Source: Helicobacteraceae bacterium
GTDB lineage: Bacteria; Campylobacterota; Campylobacteria; Campylobacterales; Sulfurimonadaceae
Length of the DNA: 5,794 nucleotides
Assembly: GCA_030642185.1 (NCBI GenBank)
Contig: DAOWOG010000102.1
Location: 1 to 5,794, forward strand
Direction of reading: 5' to 3'
The position numbers were made by a program, and so were the translations under genes. Below the pieces are notes generated by a model, which did not search any database, was not told the origin of the DNA, and was given only the letters and a program-made list of their open reading frames with translations. Positions 5,419-5,794 of the stretch are shown piece after piece (the stretch's first letter is position 1; every line of letters starts with the position of its first letter).

Positions 5419-5737
5419 TATTAAAGAATCTATCGCTTCAACCGTGAGTGATATGCTAAAGGCGGAGATGAAAGTCTCTTTTACAAAAAAAGAGCTTGAT
5501 GATATGGGTATTGAGATCGCACAGGTCTCCATACAGCCAAACGAGATTCAAAAGATTCGTAAAACTCTTGGAGTAAGCCAGTCCGTTTTTGCCAAACTTT
5601 TAAACGTGAGTCTGTCGTCGGTCAGACAATGGGAACAGGGTGCTCGCAAACCAAGCGGTTCGACTATGATACTATTGGAACTGCTTCAAAGAGAGCCGGA
5701 AATTTTAGATTATCGTCTTGGTTTGAATGTGGCATAG
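5408..5737 (+). CDS. HigA-like antitoxin with XRE-type helix-turn-helix
   Basis: The 109-residue product (110 if the ATG at 5405 is used) has an N-terminal toxin-binding region. It includes helical IKESIASTVSDMLKAEM (5-21), then FTKKELDDMGIEI (25-37). A clear XRE helix-turn-helix follows at about 46-82: EIQKIRKTLGVSQSVFAKLL, then NVSLSSVRQWEQGARKP. It should neutralise the toxin encoded just upstream and repress the shared promoter, with the palindrome at 5002-5021 as the likely site. The frame is open back to 5360, but that earlier ATG lies deep in the toxin gene without a Shine-Dalgarno. GGAG at 5398-5401 supports the start at 5408, overlapping the toxin by 11 nt. It ends 57 bases before the window edge, with no terminator visible. 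Confidence 0.86.
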   Translation: MRDNIKESIASTVSDMLKAEMKVSFTKKELDDMGIEIAQVSIQPNEIQKIRKTLGVSQSVFAKLLNVSLSSVRQWEQGARKPSGSTMILLELLQREPEILDYRLGLNVA

Positions 5738-5794
5738 TGCAATGTAAAGGCTTTAACAGGTTGTAATAGGTTGGGGACAGTTGCGAGTTTTGCA

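Overview
The window looks like chromosomal DNA of a free-living Campylobacterota bacterium (Sulfurimonas/Sulfurovum/Sulfuricurvum-like). The basis is the futalosine-pathway MqnE protein of the epsilonproteobacterial type, T-rich promoters with a strong extended -10 and no clear -35, moderate-to-low GC, and small toxin-antitoxin cassettes between housekeeping genes. The genus is an inference; no rRNA or other marker is present.

Layout. Bases 1-1461 (minus strand) are the N-terminal 487 codons of a GlnD-type PII uridylyltransferase that runs off the left edge. Bases 1462-1813 hold no gene. They contain divergent -10 elements for glnD and mqnE and then a 270-bp dyad element (1542-1811). This element has perfect 35-bp terminal inverted repeats around two long hairpins, whose 23-nt apical loops are exact reverse complements of each other. 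Its right terminal repeat contains the Shine-Dalgarno sequence of mqnE (1814-2875), the aminofutalosine synthase of menaquinone synthesis. Next come an antitoxin-first RelE/ParE module (2953-3476) and a convergent cardiolipin synthase gene (3510-4904, minus). A divergent toxin-first HigBA-like module (5038-5737) follows. Its promoter places the transcript start at or next to the toxin ATG, and an imperfect palindrome covers the -35 and spacer. I see nothing in the last 57 bases (5738-5794).

How it fits together. glnD (nitrogen signalling), mqnE (quinone synthesis) and cls (phospholipid synthesis) are unrelated core functions, each apparently with its own promoter. The two toxin-antitoxin modules and the hairpin element sit in the gaps between them, as acquired elements commonly do. 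The most unusual item is the 1542-1811 element. Its two halves share ends and loops but have different stem sequences that each still fold, which suggests selection on structure. It also occupies the whole translation leader of mqnE.
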